Assembly (NCBI RefSeq): GCF_004916905.1
Contig: NZ_SDLV01000025.1
Location: 124,001 to 188,000 of the forward strand
Reading direction: 5' to 3'
DNA from: Chryseobacterium candidae
GTDB lineage: Bacteria > Bacteroidota > Bacteroidia > Flavobacteriales > Weeksellaceae
DNA: 64,000 bases
Positions 17,948 through 25,969 of the stretch are shown piece by piece. Positions within the stretch are counted from its first letter, which is position 1. Each line of letters opens with the position of its first letter. The notes beneath the pieces were generated by a model. The model was not told where the DNA came from and did no database searches. It saw nothing but the letters and a program-made list of their open reading frames with translations. The translations under genes and the position numbers were made by a program.

Positions 17948-19369
17948 TTACTTCAAATAAATCTTTTTGGCAAGCTGTCCAACCTGTCTGAGTTTCGTCT
18001 GTGTATTTTCCGACCAGGGAAGCCCTATACAGAGCCTCATACAGTTTTCAAACTGCTCCTGAAAGGTGAACATTCTTCCGGGAGCTATACTGATGTTTTG
18101 CTTGATGGCGAGATCGTACAATTCTGTTGTGCGGATATTTTTATCAAATTCTACCCACAAAGACAAACCTCCCTGAGGACGGCTTGTTTTCGTACCTTCC
18201 GGAAAAGATTCTGCAATAGTCTGTACATAGTTTTGATAATTGAACTGTAATGTTTTGCGAAGCTGCTGGAGATGCTTTTCATATTTTCCGGATTTCAGGA
18301 AGTTAGCCACTGCTTCATTCACAATGGAAATAGAAGAGGTAGAATGCAGAAGTTTCAGCTTCATGATTTTTTCTTTGTATTTTCCCGGAGCAATCCAGCC
18401 TACACGATATCCGGGAGCCAGAGTTTTTGAAATTGAGCTGCAATACAGTACATTTCCGTTTGTATCAAAAGATTTGCAGCATTTCGGACGGCTGGAACCA
18501 AAATAAAGGTCTCCATACACATCATCTTCTATCAACGGAATATCATTTTCAGAAAGTATTTTTACAATTTCCTTTTTATTCTCATCAGGCATACAGCTTC
18601 CCAAAGGCGAATTAAAATTGGGTATCAACAGGCACAGATCTATTTTAGGAATTAATTTTTTTAAAGTATCGATTTCTATTCCGGTAGTAGGATGGGTAGG
18701 AAGTTCCAGAACCTTTAAACCCAATCCATTGGCAAGCTGTAGAATTCCAGGGTAGCAGGGACTTTCGATCGCAACGGTATCTCCCGGTTTTCCCAAAGCC
18801 ATCAAACAGAAAGAAAGGGCATTCATCCCGCCATTGGTGGTAATCAGATCATTTTCGCTAAGATTTCCTCCCCACTGTAAGGAACGTACTGCAATCATTC
18901 TTCTTAATTTCAGATTTCCCTGAAGCTCTTCATATTCGGTTCCTCCGTCTTTTAATTCTCTGGTGGCATTTACAATTTCTTTCTTCAGTTTAGCCTGAGG
19001 TAACAGATCTCCGGAAGGAATTCCAATTGAGAAAAAGGTAAGGTCTTTTTTACCCATATTTTCATATACTTTACTGATCAGCTCATCCGGTTCATCGTTA
19101 TTGGCGATCAATGACGGACGGCTTACTTCGGGCAAAGGAAGTTTTGCAGAGAGCAGCTGGCTTACAAAATAACCGGATTGCGGCCTGGACTCTACCAATG
19201 ACTGGGATTCCAGTTCCAGAAAAACACGTTTGGCTGTATTCATACTTACCTGATGCTCCTGGCATAGCATTCTCACTGAAGGAAGCTTGTCTCCAGCCTT
19301 TAGAATACCATTTCTGATCTGTCCTGCAATGCCATCTGCAATTTCTGTATACAAAAATTCTTTACTCAT
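17948..19369 (-). CDS. MocR-type GntR regulator with aminotransferase domain
   Basis: 473 residues. The N-terminal winged helix (residues 1-75: IADGIAGQIRNGILKAGDKLPSVR, VSMNTAKRVFLELE) is fused to a type I PLP-dependent aminotransferase-like domain with the lysine in SSISKTLAPGYRVGW. MocR proteins sense PLP or an amino compound. It is divergent from the EamA transporter at 19466; the 96-base gap holds opposing -7 elements. Control of that exporter is the likely job, by analogy with other MocR/transporter pairs. Confidence 0.9.
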   Translation of the reverse strand: MSKEFLYTEIADGIAGQIRNGILKAGDKLPSVRMLCQEHQVSMNTAKRVFLELESQSLVESRPQSGYFVSQLLSAKLPLPEVSRPSLIANNDEPDELISKVYENMGKKDLTFFSIGIPSGDLLPQAKLKKEIVNATRELKDGGTEYEELQGNLKLRRMIAVRSLQWGGNLSENDLITTNGGMNALSFCLMALGKPGDTVAIESPCYPGILQLANGLGLKVLELPTHPTTGIEIDTLKKLIPKIDLCLLIPNFNSPLGSCMPDENKKEIVKILSENDIPLIEDDVYGDLYFGSSRPKCCKSFDTNGNVLYCSSISKTLAPGYRVGWIAPGKYKEKIMKLKLLHSTSSISIVNEAVANFLKSGKYEKHLQQLRKTLQFNYQNYVQTIAESFPEGTKTSRPQGGLSLWVEFDKNIRTTELYDLAIKQNISIAPGRMFTFQEQFENCMRLCIGLPWSENTQTKLRQVGQLAKKIYLK

Positions 19370-19389
19370 ATTTTTAAACTGTGCTCATG

Positions 19390-19440
19390 CAAATATACAA
19401 AACTGATACTGTGTTTATCGAATTATCCTTTCTAATTTTG
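19390..19440. promoter_or_regulatory. Divergent promoters between mocR-type gene and EamA transporter
   Basis: CAAATATA at 19390-19397 is TATATTTG on the minus strand (regulator), and TAATTTTG at 19433-19440 faces the transporter. Between them AAACTGATA and CTGTGTTT are possible regulator contacts. Confidence 0.5.
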
Positions 19441-19465
19441 AACATCAATTAAAAGCTTGAATACA

Positions 19466-20350
19466 ATGTTGACAAAACAAATATCAAAAGATGAAAATAT
19501 AAGTGGCTGGATCAATGGTTTTATAGGGGTAGTCTTGTTTAGTGGAGGCTTGCCGGCCACTAAGTTAGCCGTAATGGAAATGAGTCCCATTTTTGTAACG
19601 ATTGTTCGTGCAGCTGTGGCAGGAGTTCTGGCACTGGTTGTATTATGGCTGGGTAAAGAAAAACGGCCTGTCAAAAAAGATTTAATCCCGTTATTGCTGG
19701 TTTCTCTTGGCTGTGTGGTAGGGTTTCCCCTTCTTTCTGCATTGGCTCTTCAATATCTCACTTCAGCGCATTCTATTGTATTCCTGGGAATGCTGCCTTT
19801 GGCAACTGCGGTATTTGGGGTTATGCGAGGTGGGGAAAGACCTCATCCTATATTTTGGTTTTTTTCTATTATAGGAAGTCTTTTGGTGATCGGCTATGCT
19901 GTTTCGCAGGGAATATCAGCTTCACCTATTGGCGATATTCTGATGCTTTCTGCTGTTATTTTATGTGGGATGGGCTATGCTGAAGGAGCTAAATTATCCA
20001 AAACATTGGGAGGATGGCAGGTAATTTCCTGGGCTTTGGTATTGGCGCTGCCTGTAATGATTCCTTTATTTTTTATGTATTTCCCGGCTGATATTCAGAA
20101 TGTCAGCTTTCAGGGATGGTTTGGGATGGCTTATATCTCTCTTTTCAGTATGTTCATTGGTTTTATATTTTGGTATAAAGGATTGGCACAGGGTGGAATT
20201 GCTACTGTTGGTCAGTTACAATTGCTTCAGCCTTTCTTTGGCCTCGCACTCGCTGCATGCTTTCTTCATGAGCAAGTGAGTATGGGAATGCTTGGTGTAA
20301 CAGTAGGAGTGATACTATGTGTTGCAGGAACTAAGAAATTTGCAAAATAA
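19466..20350 (+). CDS. EamA/DMT-family transporter
   Basis: 295 residues with ten predicted membrane segments in two five-helix repeats, as usual for the drug/metabolite transporter superfamily (ISGWINGFIGVVLFSGGLPATKLA at the start; FFGLALAACFLHEQVSMGMLG near the end). It probably exports an amino acid or another small metabolite. I chose ATG 19466; a TTG nine bases earlier is possible but less likely. Its divergent neighbour is a MocR regulator, which often controls such exporters. A terminator follows at 20402. Confidence 0.88.
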   Translation: MLTKQISKDENISGWINGFIGVVLFSGGLPATKLAVMEMSPIFVTIVRAAVAGVLALVVLWLGKEKRPVKKDLIPLLLVSLGCVVGFPLLSALALQYLTSAHSIVFLGMLPLATAVFGVMRGGERPHPIFWFFSIIGSLLVIGYAVSQGISASPIGDILMLSAVILCGMGYAEGAKLSKTLGGWQVISWALVLALPVMIPLFFMYFPADIQNVSFQGWFGMAYISLFSMFIGFIFWYKGLAQGGIATVGQLQLLQPFFGLALAACFLHEQVSMGMLGVTVGVILCVAGTKKFAK

Positions 20351-20401
20351 GTAGAAGTGCGATCCTTAAAAATCCTTTTGCTGCTGCAGTAGGATATATG
20401 G

Positions 20402-20438
20402 AAAGCCTTATTTCTTTTTGAAATGAGGCTTTTCTTTT
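20402..20438 (+). terminator. Terminator after the EamA transporter
   Basis: AAAGCCTTATTT and AAATGAGGCTTT pair with one wobble, followed by TCTTTTT. Confidence 0.75.
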
Positions 20439-20689
20439 TCATAATCAAAATGTTGCAATAAATTTCCTGCGGTTTTAATTCTCAAATGACAAATATAAAA
20501 TAGATTCGTTATTAAATGTAAATCCATAAGATAAAATAAGTGATAATCACTAAAAAAATTAACACTATTTAACTTTTTAAATAATTGTTAAGGTGTGGTT
20601 TTTGTATACGCACTGTAACCGATTACCAATGATATTTTTACTAAGAATAAGAAGATAGGAATAAGAAAACAATTCCAAAAAAAGCTATT
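20439..20689 (+). promoter_or_regulatory. Upstream region of tandem Crp/Fnr genes
   Basis: AT-rich, without a gene. It holds the perfect 13-base palindrome AGTGATAATCACT (20539-20551), which resembles half-sites recognised by Crp/Fnr proteins. A possible promoter has TTG at 20602-20604, 19 bases, then TACCAATG at 20624-20631, a partial match to TAnnTTTG. The palindrome lies about 50 bases before the -33 box. Regulation by one of the two downstream Crp/Fnr proteins is plausible but unproved. Confidence 0.45.
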
Positions 20690-21283
20690 ATGGTTATCGA
20701 CGAAAATATTTTGATTTCAGCGGGAGCAGAAACAAAGCATTATATCCCTTCAGAAACAATTTTCTTTGAAGGGCATATTCCTAATTATTATCAGATTATT
20801 AAAGGGGAAGTAAAACTTAACAATTATAATGAGGAAGGTAAAGAGTTTATTCAAAATATTTTATCAGACGGGGAAAGTTGTGGAGAATCTATCCTTTTTA
20901 TAGAAAAACTTTATCCTGTAAATGCGGAAGCCATTACAGAATGCAGCGTTTTAAGACTTCATAAATCTGCTTTTTTCAATCTGCTGAATCAGTCTCCGGA
21001 ACTATATATGGAGGTAAACAGCTTCCTGTCAGAACGTCTTTATTATAAATTCATTATGATGCAGAGCCTCTCATCTCAAAACCCTTCTATACGGCTTAGA
21101 GGACTAATGGATTACCTTAAAAGTTCTCAAAAAGATCGTACTCCTTATTCTTTTTTAATTCTCTTAACCAGACAACAAATGGCTAGCCTTACAGGGCTTT
21201 GTGTGGAAACCGCTATAAGAACGATTAAACATATGGAAAGAGATAAAATTGTGAGAATTGAAAATCGCAAAATTCTATATTAA
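20690..21283 (+). CDS. Crp/Fnr family regulator, first of a tandem pair
   Basis: 197 residues: cyclic-nucleotide-binding-like domain (residues 20-110, QIIKGEVKLNNYNEEGKEFIQNI) and helix-turn-helix (near 160-185, TRQQMASLTGLCVETAIRTIKHM). There is no iron-sulfur cysteine cluster. It is clearly paralogous to the next gene: both share KLNNYNE.GKEFI.NIL, MMQSL.SQNP..RL.GL.DYLKS and the ending DRKILY or NRKILY. The two look like a local duplication that has diverged. The effector is unknown. Confidence 0.88.
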   Translation: MVIDENILISAGAETKHYIPSETIFFEGHIPNYYQIIKGEVKLNNYNEEGKEFIQNILSDGESCGESILFIEKLYPVNAEAITECSVLRLHKSAFFNLLNQSPELYMEVNSFLSERLYYKFIMMQSLSSQNPSIRLRGLMDYLKSSQKDRTPYSFLILLTRQQMASLTGLCVETAIRTIKHMERDKIVRIENRKILY

Positions 21284-21333
21284 CCTTATTTCAGGCATAT
21301 TATTTGTTTTTTTATTTAAAATATATCGAAATT

Positions 21334-21948
21334 ATGAAAACAATAAGCTGCATGAATATTGATGAAAATCTTTTGTACTCATTTGGTGCAGAAGATAAGA
21401 ACTATAAAAAAAGGGAATCGGTTTTTAGAGAAGACGATCATGCAATTTATTATTTTCAGATCAGTGAGGGGAAAGTAAAACTGAATAATTATAATGAAAA
21501 CGGAAAAGAATTCATTCATAATATTCTGGGCAAAAAACAAAGCTTCGGAGAAGCCATGCTTTTTCTCAATCAGGATTATCCAATCAATGCCATATGTCTT
21601 GAAGATTCCCGGATTATAAGACTTCCCAAAAAAAAATTCTTTGAAATGATCACGCAGAATCCTGATCTTTCTCTGGAAATGAATGCATGCCTTTCACAGG
21701 AAATTTTTTACAAATTAAAAATGATGCAAAGTTTGGCATCACAAAACCCCATGCAAAGATTAAAGGGTTTACTTGATTATCTTAAAAGCTATCATGATGA
21801 AGACTGCCATCAGTGTTTCCATATTGCATTTACTCGGCAGCAGATCGCCAATCTTACAGGCCTGCGTGTAGAAACTGTGATCAGAAACTTAAAAAAAATG
21901 GAAAAGGAAGGGATGCTTTCTTTACAAGATCGTAAAATTTTATATTAA
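21334..21948 (+). CDS. Crp/Fnr family regulator, second of a tandem pair
   Basis: 204 residues from ATG 21334; an upstream in-frame TTG would add ten residues but lies in the AT-rich spacer. Domain order is the same as in the preceding paralogue, with cNMP-like barrel then TRQQIANLTGLRVETVIRNLKKM as the recognition helix region. The recognition helices of the two proteins differ slightly (LCVETAIRTIKHM versus LRVETVIRNLKKM), so their DNA sites may overlap. It lies 50 bases after the first gene, likely the same transcript. Confidence 0.88.
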   Translation: MKTISCMNIDENLLYSFGAEDKNYKKRESVFREDDHAIYYFQISEGKVKLNNYNENGKEFIHNILGKKQSFGEAMLFLNQDYPINAICLEDSRIIRLPKKKFFEMITQNPDLSLEMNACLSQEIFYKLKMMQSLASQNPMQRLKGLLDYLKSYHDEDCHQCFHIAFTRQQIANLTGLRVETVIRNLKKMEKEGMLSLQDRKILY

Positions 21949-22127
21949 ATATGATTTTAGTGACTCAAATCATAAAAAAGTGAGTTATTCTTATGTACAT
22001 TTGATGCAACAGTTTTCAATACCATTCCTGAGATATTAATTAAGATGAATATAAAATATTCATTTTTTGAAATTGCTGTTTAGTGTCCAGTAACGATCTG
22101 TAATAATCAATATTATAAAATCATATT

Positions 22128-22334
22128 ATGGCGTGTGAAATCAAAAAATCCGTCAATACGAATTCCACAATAGAAAAGCCGGAAGGAAACGATGGATTAA
22201 TAGTAGAACATGACACAGAAAAAACTTTGCTTCACCCATTTTTTGTGAGTGCTTTAAAAAGTATTTATAATCATGAGAATGAAGATAGCAAGCTGGCAGA
22301 TACTACCGGTTTTGACGATAAGCGTAGAGATTAA
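22128..22334 (+). CDS. Small hypothetical protein (68 aa)
   Basis: I do not recognise this protein. It is acidic, with a short hydrophobic helix (LLHPFFVSALKSIY, residues 37-50) and polar ends; no signal peptide is visible. It lies 180 bases after the tandem Crp/Fnr genes and 49 bases before another small orphan gene on the same strand. A TACATTTG box at 21996-22003 could be its promoter. The body reads as plausible coding sequence, but the short length keeps confidence moderate. Confidence 0.5.
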   Translation: MACEIKKSVNTNSTIEKPEGNDGLIVEHDTEKTLLHPFFVSALKSIYNHENEDSKLADTTGFDDKRRD

Positions 22335-22383
22335 AAGGGTACATTATATTTTATAGTTTGCTTATCACAGGCTTATTTTAACC

Positions 22384-22701
22384 ATGAAATCAATATTTAT
22401 GAACTCTCACAAAATAATACATAGCCTGAAAAACAAAGAATTTATAAAAATAATACATAAAGGAGACTGTTTTGAAGCTGGAGCAGCTGTTTATGCTAAA
22501 GAAATTGAAGAAAATATCTTTCTTTTGTTCATCATCCTGAAAGATATCGATATTGAAAATATACAAGCACTCATTGCTCATTTTGACAGCTTCACCAGCA
22601 TTGGACTGAAAGAACCGGAACAAATCATGTTTTACCTGTCTATTAAAGATAAAAATGACCTCCATTATTTCGAGCAGTATTTGAAAGCTTCCCATAACTA
22701 A
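22384..22701 (+). CDS. Small hypothetical protein (105 aa)
   Basis: Not recognised. The sequence alternates predicted strands and helices (FIKIIHKGDCFEAGAAVYAK, IFLLFIILKDIDIENIQALI, QIMFYLSIKDKNDLHYFEQY), consistent with a small alpha/beta cytoplasmic protein. A second ATG five codons in is an alternative start. It is the middle of three consecutive small orphan genes. Their shared strand and tight spacing (49 and 15 bases) suggest one transcript. Confidence 0.55.
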   Translation: MKSIFMNSHKIIHSLKNKEFIKIIHKGDCFEAGAAVYAKEIEENIFLLFIILKDIDIENIQALIAHFDSFTSIGLKEPEQIMFYLSIKDKNDLHYFEQYLKASHN

Positions 22702-22716
22702 TACCATTGTCTGAAT

Positions 22717-23097
22717 ATGATATTTGAGAACGACACCTTACGGGATTCCGGGTTGAATGATAAAAATAATATGATAGAGAATGAGTCTCTGTTTCCACCT
22801 ATAATCAATTCATACGGAGTGACGGCCTTTCTGATCAATTCTTTGGAGAAGATCAAAAATAATGCAACGTGTGATATCCTTAAAGGAACAATAAATGCAT
22901 GCATTGAAGAGTATATTCTTCATATCCGTGAATTTCATTCCAAGAATACATCGTTTACTGATGAGAGAGAAACTGAAGTAAGGTTTGAATCACCTTCTTT
23001 CACTTTATATGCAAAAACAGCTTATTACAAGGTTTTGAAAGAGGAAGAATATATCAGTAGATTTCTTGATATTCTTGAGAACAACAAAACAGATTAG
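22717..23097 (+). CDS. Small hypothetical protein (126 aa)
   Basis: Not recognised. The first 30 residues are polar. The rest is mainly helical with a cysteine pair (CDILKGTINAC), followed by an acidic stretch and a final helix (EEEYISRFLDILENN). It begins 15 bases after the previous orphan gene. A terminator at 23185 ends the group. With the two preceding small genes and the double Crp/Fnr genes it forms a cluster without known function. Confidence 0.6.
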   Translation: MIFENDTLRDSGLNDKNNMIENESLFPPIINSYGVTAFLINSLEKIKNNATCDILKGTINACIEEYILHIREFHSKNTSFTDERETEVRFESPSFTLYAKTAYYKVLKEEEYISRFLDILENNKTD

Positions 23098-23184
23098 GTT
23101 TTGAGCAGTCTTATTGAAAATGCCTTTGAATTGTAATCAGATCTTAAAAAAGACCTTTCACACCATTTACAATACTTAATCATG

Positions 23185-23218
23185 AAAGCTGCTGTATTCA
23201 TTTGTTCAGCAGCTTTTT
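23185..23218 (+). terminator. Terminator after the three small orphan genes
   Basis: AAAGCTGCTG and CAGCAGCTTT form a perfect ten-base stem with a 12-base loop, then TT. Confidence 0.8.
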
Positions 23219-23265
23219 GGTCTCTTTTATAATCGTTTTAAATGAACCTCACAAAATAAAATATT

Positions 23266-23766
23266 ATGGAATTTCAACAGAATCTTCTCAATTATATAAG
23301 TCAGTTTCTGGTAGCCGCTGACGAATCTGTTTCAATTGCGGAAAGTGTTACTTCCGGTTGTCTGCAGCTTGCTTTCTCACAGATGCCGGATGCCCTTTTA
23401 TTCTACAAAGGTGGAATGACAACTTATACGTTGACTGAAAAAGTGAGACTTCTTAAGGTAAACAGACCCGGACCCGATGATCATGACGGAGCGGGGGAAG
23501 CAATTTCTCAGGCTATGGCTCTCAGTGTGGCAAAACATTTTGAATCCGACTGGTCCATTTCTACAACGGGTTATTGCACCCCAGTTATTAATTCTGGATA
23601 TAAGGTTTTCGCCTATTTTTCGTTTTCCTATAAAGGAGAAATAATTCTTACCAAAAAATTAGAGCTGCATCCTAAGACTCAGGCTTTAAATGCTCAGCTA
23701 TACTATACAGAATTTATTCTTGGATGTTTTAAAAGTGAACTCAACAGGATGCTAATTCTAAAATAG
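23266..23766 (+). CDS. CinA C-terminal family protein, atypical
   Basis: 166 residues corresponding to the stand-alone PncC/CinA-C nicotinamide-nucleotide amidohydrolase domain. SIAESVTSGCLQLAFSQMPD near residue 25 carries the AES serine, and YKGGMTTYTLTEKVRLLKV holds the usual Tyr/Lys region. The family's glycine-rich TTGIAGPxGG loop is replaced by STTGYCTPVINSG, so activity on NMN is uncertain. It follows the orphan gene cluster behind a terminator and has its own leader. Confidence 0.75.
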   Translation: MEFQQNLLNYISQFLVAADESVSIAESVTSGCLQLAFSQMPDALLFYKGGMTTYTLTEKVRLLKVNRPGPDDHDGAGEAISQAMALSVAKHFESDWSISTTGYCTPVINSGYKVFAYFSFSYKGEIILTKKLELHPKTQALNAQLYYTEFILGCFKSELNRMLILK

Positions 23767-23800
23767 ACATTGGAATTAAATGATAGTGTATACAAAAACT

Positions 23801-24589
23801 TTAATTTTTATTCACCTTTGGCTTTGTCTGCATAATTGCAAAATATGATGTTGTAAATGCTGACAGACTTTGGTAACCCACCTTATACGCTACTTCACTC
23901 AAAGTATATTGTTGGGTATCTATTAACTCAATACTTTTTAAAACTCTGGTCAACTGAAGGTATTTTTGTAAGGTAATTCCTGTTTCATTTTTAAAAATTC
24001 TCTGGAGACTTCTCACAGACATTTGTGCTTTTTCTGCTAAAGAATCAATATTCAGATTATATTTAAAATTAGAATTGATATCATTGCATACAGGAATAAG
24101 TCTTGTATCAGCAGGTACAGGAATTTCCAGGCTGCTGCTTTCCTTGCAGAAATTGGGAAGGCTCTTTAAAATAGCTTTGAAAAAGATATCCTGTTCTTCA
24201 TTTTCATCAAGAGATTGGTTCCATTTTGAGGCGTATAAAAGCATTTCCTTCAATACAGGCGGAACAGCAAATACCTGAACATTCTGATAAAATTCATCTT
24301 CAAAAACAGATTTGAAAAGAAATACCATCAGATTAACGGTTTGTGCCTCTGAGGTAATTTTATGGGCTTTTCCTGAGGGAATCCAGATGACATGATGCTG
24401 TGGGACAAGATAAATTTTCCTGTCAATATGAAAATACTGATAACCTTCTTCCACAAAAGTAAGCTGAGCACGGGTATGCCTGTGCTCATAATCATCATGT
24501 TTCCAGTTTTTTTCGCACCACACATAAGCTTCTTTTTCTATTGAATCTACAAACTGGCTTTCCGTTTTTTCAATCAGGCCACATTTCAT
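23801..24589 (-). CDS. AraC family transcriptional regulator
   Basis: 262 residues. An N-terminal cupin (AraC-binding) domain (HDDYEHRHTRAQLTFVEEGYQ is its start, about residues 33-110) precedes two C-terminal helix-turn-helix motifs (SLAEKAQMSVRSLQRIFKNE and YTLSEVAYKVGYQSLSAF). The second ends shortly after SYFAIMQTKPK, slightly short for the family but still complete. It is divergent from the flavodoxin-RidA gene. A spaced inverted repeat between them (24592-24635) is a candidate operator. Confidence 0.9.
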   Translation of the reverse strand: MKCGLIEKTESQFVDSIEKEAYVWCEKNWKHDDYEHRHTRAQLTFVEEGYQYFHIDRKIYLVPQHHVIWIPSGKAHKITSEAQTVNLMVFLFKSVFEDEFYQNVQVFAVPPVLKEMLLYASKWNQSLDENEEQDIFFKAILKSLPNFCKESSSLEIPVPADTRLIPVCNDINSNFKYNLNIDSLAEKAQMSVRSLQRIFKNETGITLQKYLQLTRVLKSIELIDTQQYTLSEVAYKVGYQSLSAFTTSYFAIMQTKPKVNKN

Positions 24590-24591
24590 AT

Positions 24592-24647
24592 TGTCGTTTT
24601 GTATGTATATTTTGGCAAATTTAATAAAAACGACAGTAGTAATTTTG
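24592..24647. promoter_or_regulatory. Divergent promoters and candidate AraC-type operator
   Basis: TGTCGTTTT (24592-24600) and AAAACGACA (24627-24635) form a perfect inverted repeat with 26 bases between. TAAATTTG on the minus strand (24616-24623) serves the regulator, and TAATTTTG (24640-24647) serves the flavodoxin-RidA gene, so the arms sit next to both -7 elements. Confidence 0.5.
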
Positions 24648-24705
24648 TATTATCAATGTAATAACTACATGATTAATTCAAAATATAATCTATATCTTAT
24701 TCAGA

Positions 24706-25842
24706 ATGAAAAAATTATGTCTTTTTTTTATTTTAATTTTATTATCTAATACCAACAACATCATGGCACAAAATAAAGCTAAAATATTGGTTCTTATCCA
24801 TTCAGACAATGGCGGAACTTACGAACTGGCTAAAGAAATAGCCAAAGGAATGGAAAGCGAAAATAATGCAGTTCCTTATATCAAATTAGTCAAACCCTCA
24901 CAGAATCCAACCCTGAAAAATCTTCCTGTAGCAACAGTAGATGAACTCACATCTTATGATGGAATTGCTTTTGGTTCGCCGGTTTATTTCGGGAATATCA
25001 GTACGGGGATGAGTGAATTTTTATCGAAAACCGTTCAGTTGTGGACTAATCATGCTTTGGAAGGAGTTCCTGCCACTGTCTTCATGTCTGCCGGAAGCGG
25101 AGCAGGAAAAGAACTTGCGCTTCAGGCATTCTGGAACAGCCTTGCGGTACATGGTATGATATTGGTTTCTAATGGAATTCGTGGAACTGAAGAACTTAAT
25201 AAAGCTATTCCACAGGGAAATACTGTTTTAGGAGTTACAAGCATGGCTTCTTTAAAAGATGTTGAAAGACCTACTAAAGGAGAAAGAAATATTGCTGAGC
25301 TTCAGGGGAAAAACTTTGCGAAAGTAGCATTGGCACTAAAAGATACCCGCCTGAAAAAAACTGTTGCTATTGCTGAACATCACCCAAATTTCAATGAAAT
25401 ATTGAAGCAGAAAAATATTACACTTCCACAGGTTCCAAAACCTGCAGGGAATTATCAGCCGTTTGTCCGTTCCGGAAATCTGGTATTTATCAATCAGGTT
25501 GCCCTGAAAGACGGGAAAATTTTCAATCCGGGAAAATTAGGTGTTGAAGTAAATGAGCAGCAGGTAAAAGACGCTACAAAAGTAACCATGCTGAACGTAA
25601 TTTCAGTATTAAATGAAGCGGTGGGAGGAGATTTAAGCAGAGTAAAACAATGTGTTCAGCTTACAGGAATCTTTAATACCAAAGATGATTATACAAAACA
25701 TGCAGATCTGATGAACGTTGCTTCCGACCTTGCTGTTGAAATCTTCGGGGAAAAAGGAAAACATGCCAGAGCTACTTTGGGGGCATCTTCTATTCCTGTG
25801 GGTTCTTCTGTAGAAATTCAGGCTGTTTTTGAAGTAGAGTAA
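24706..25842 (+). CDS. Secreted flavodoxin-like / RidA fusion protein
   Basis: 378 residues. A signal peptide ends near MAQ (residue 22). Residues 25-215 form a WrbA-like flavodoxin domain: ILVLIHSDNGGTYELAKEIA is the FMN phosphate loop, FGSPVYFGNISTGMSEF the second FMN loop and MSAGSGAGKE the third. Residues 245-378 are a YjgF/RidA domain with the key arginine in KHARATLGASSIPVGSSVEI. RidA proteins hydrolyse reactive enamines and imines, and WrbA-type proteins reduce quinones. Joining both behind a signal peptide is unusual and suggests periplasmic detoxification of redox-active amines. The domains are clear; the joint function is inferred. Confidence 0.85.
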   Translation: MKKLCLFFILILLSNTNNIMAQNKAKILVLIHSDNGGTYELAKEIAKGMESENNAVPYIKLVKPSQNPTLKNLPVATVDELTSYDGIAFGSPVYFGNISTGMSEFLSKTVQLWTNHALEGVPATVFMSAGSGAGKELALQAFWNSLAVHGMILVSNGIRGTEELNKAIPQGNTVLGVTSMASLKDVERPTKGERNIAELQGKNFAKVALALKDTRLKKTVAIAEHHPNFNEILKQKNITLPQVPKPAGNYQPFVRSGNLVFINQVALKDGKIFNPGKLGVEVNEQQVKDATKVTMLNVISVLNEAVGGDLSRVKQCVQLTGIFNTKDDYTKHADLMNVASDLAVEIFGEKGKHARATLGASSIPVGSSVEIQAVFEVE

Positions 25843-25969
25843 GCTGTTTTTTTAAAATTACAATACAGGTGTCTCAGATATACTCAGATGGTAAGGCTAT
25901 AAATCCTAAACTATTGTCGGCTTGAACTAAATTCCTGTGTAAATCTGAGACCATTATGATTGAAAAATA

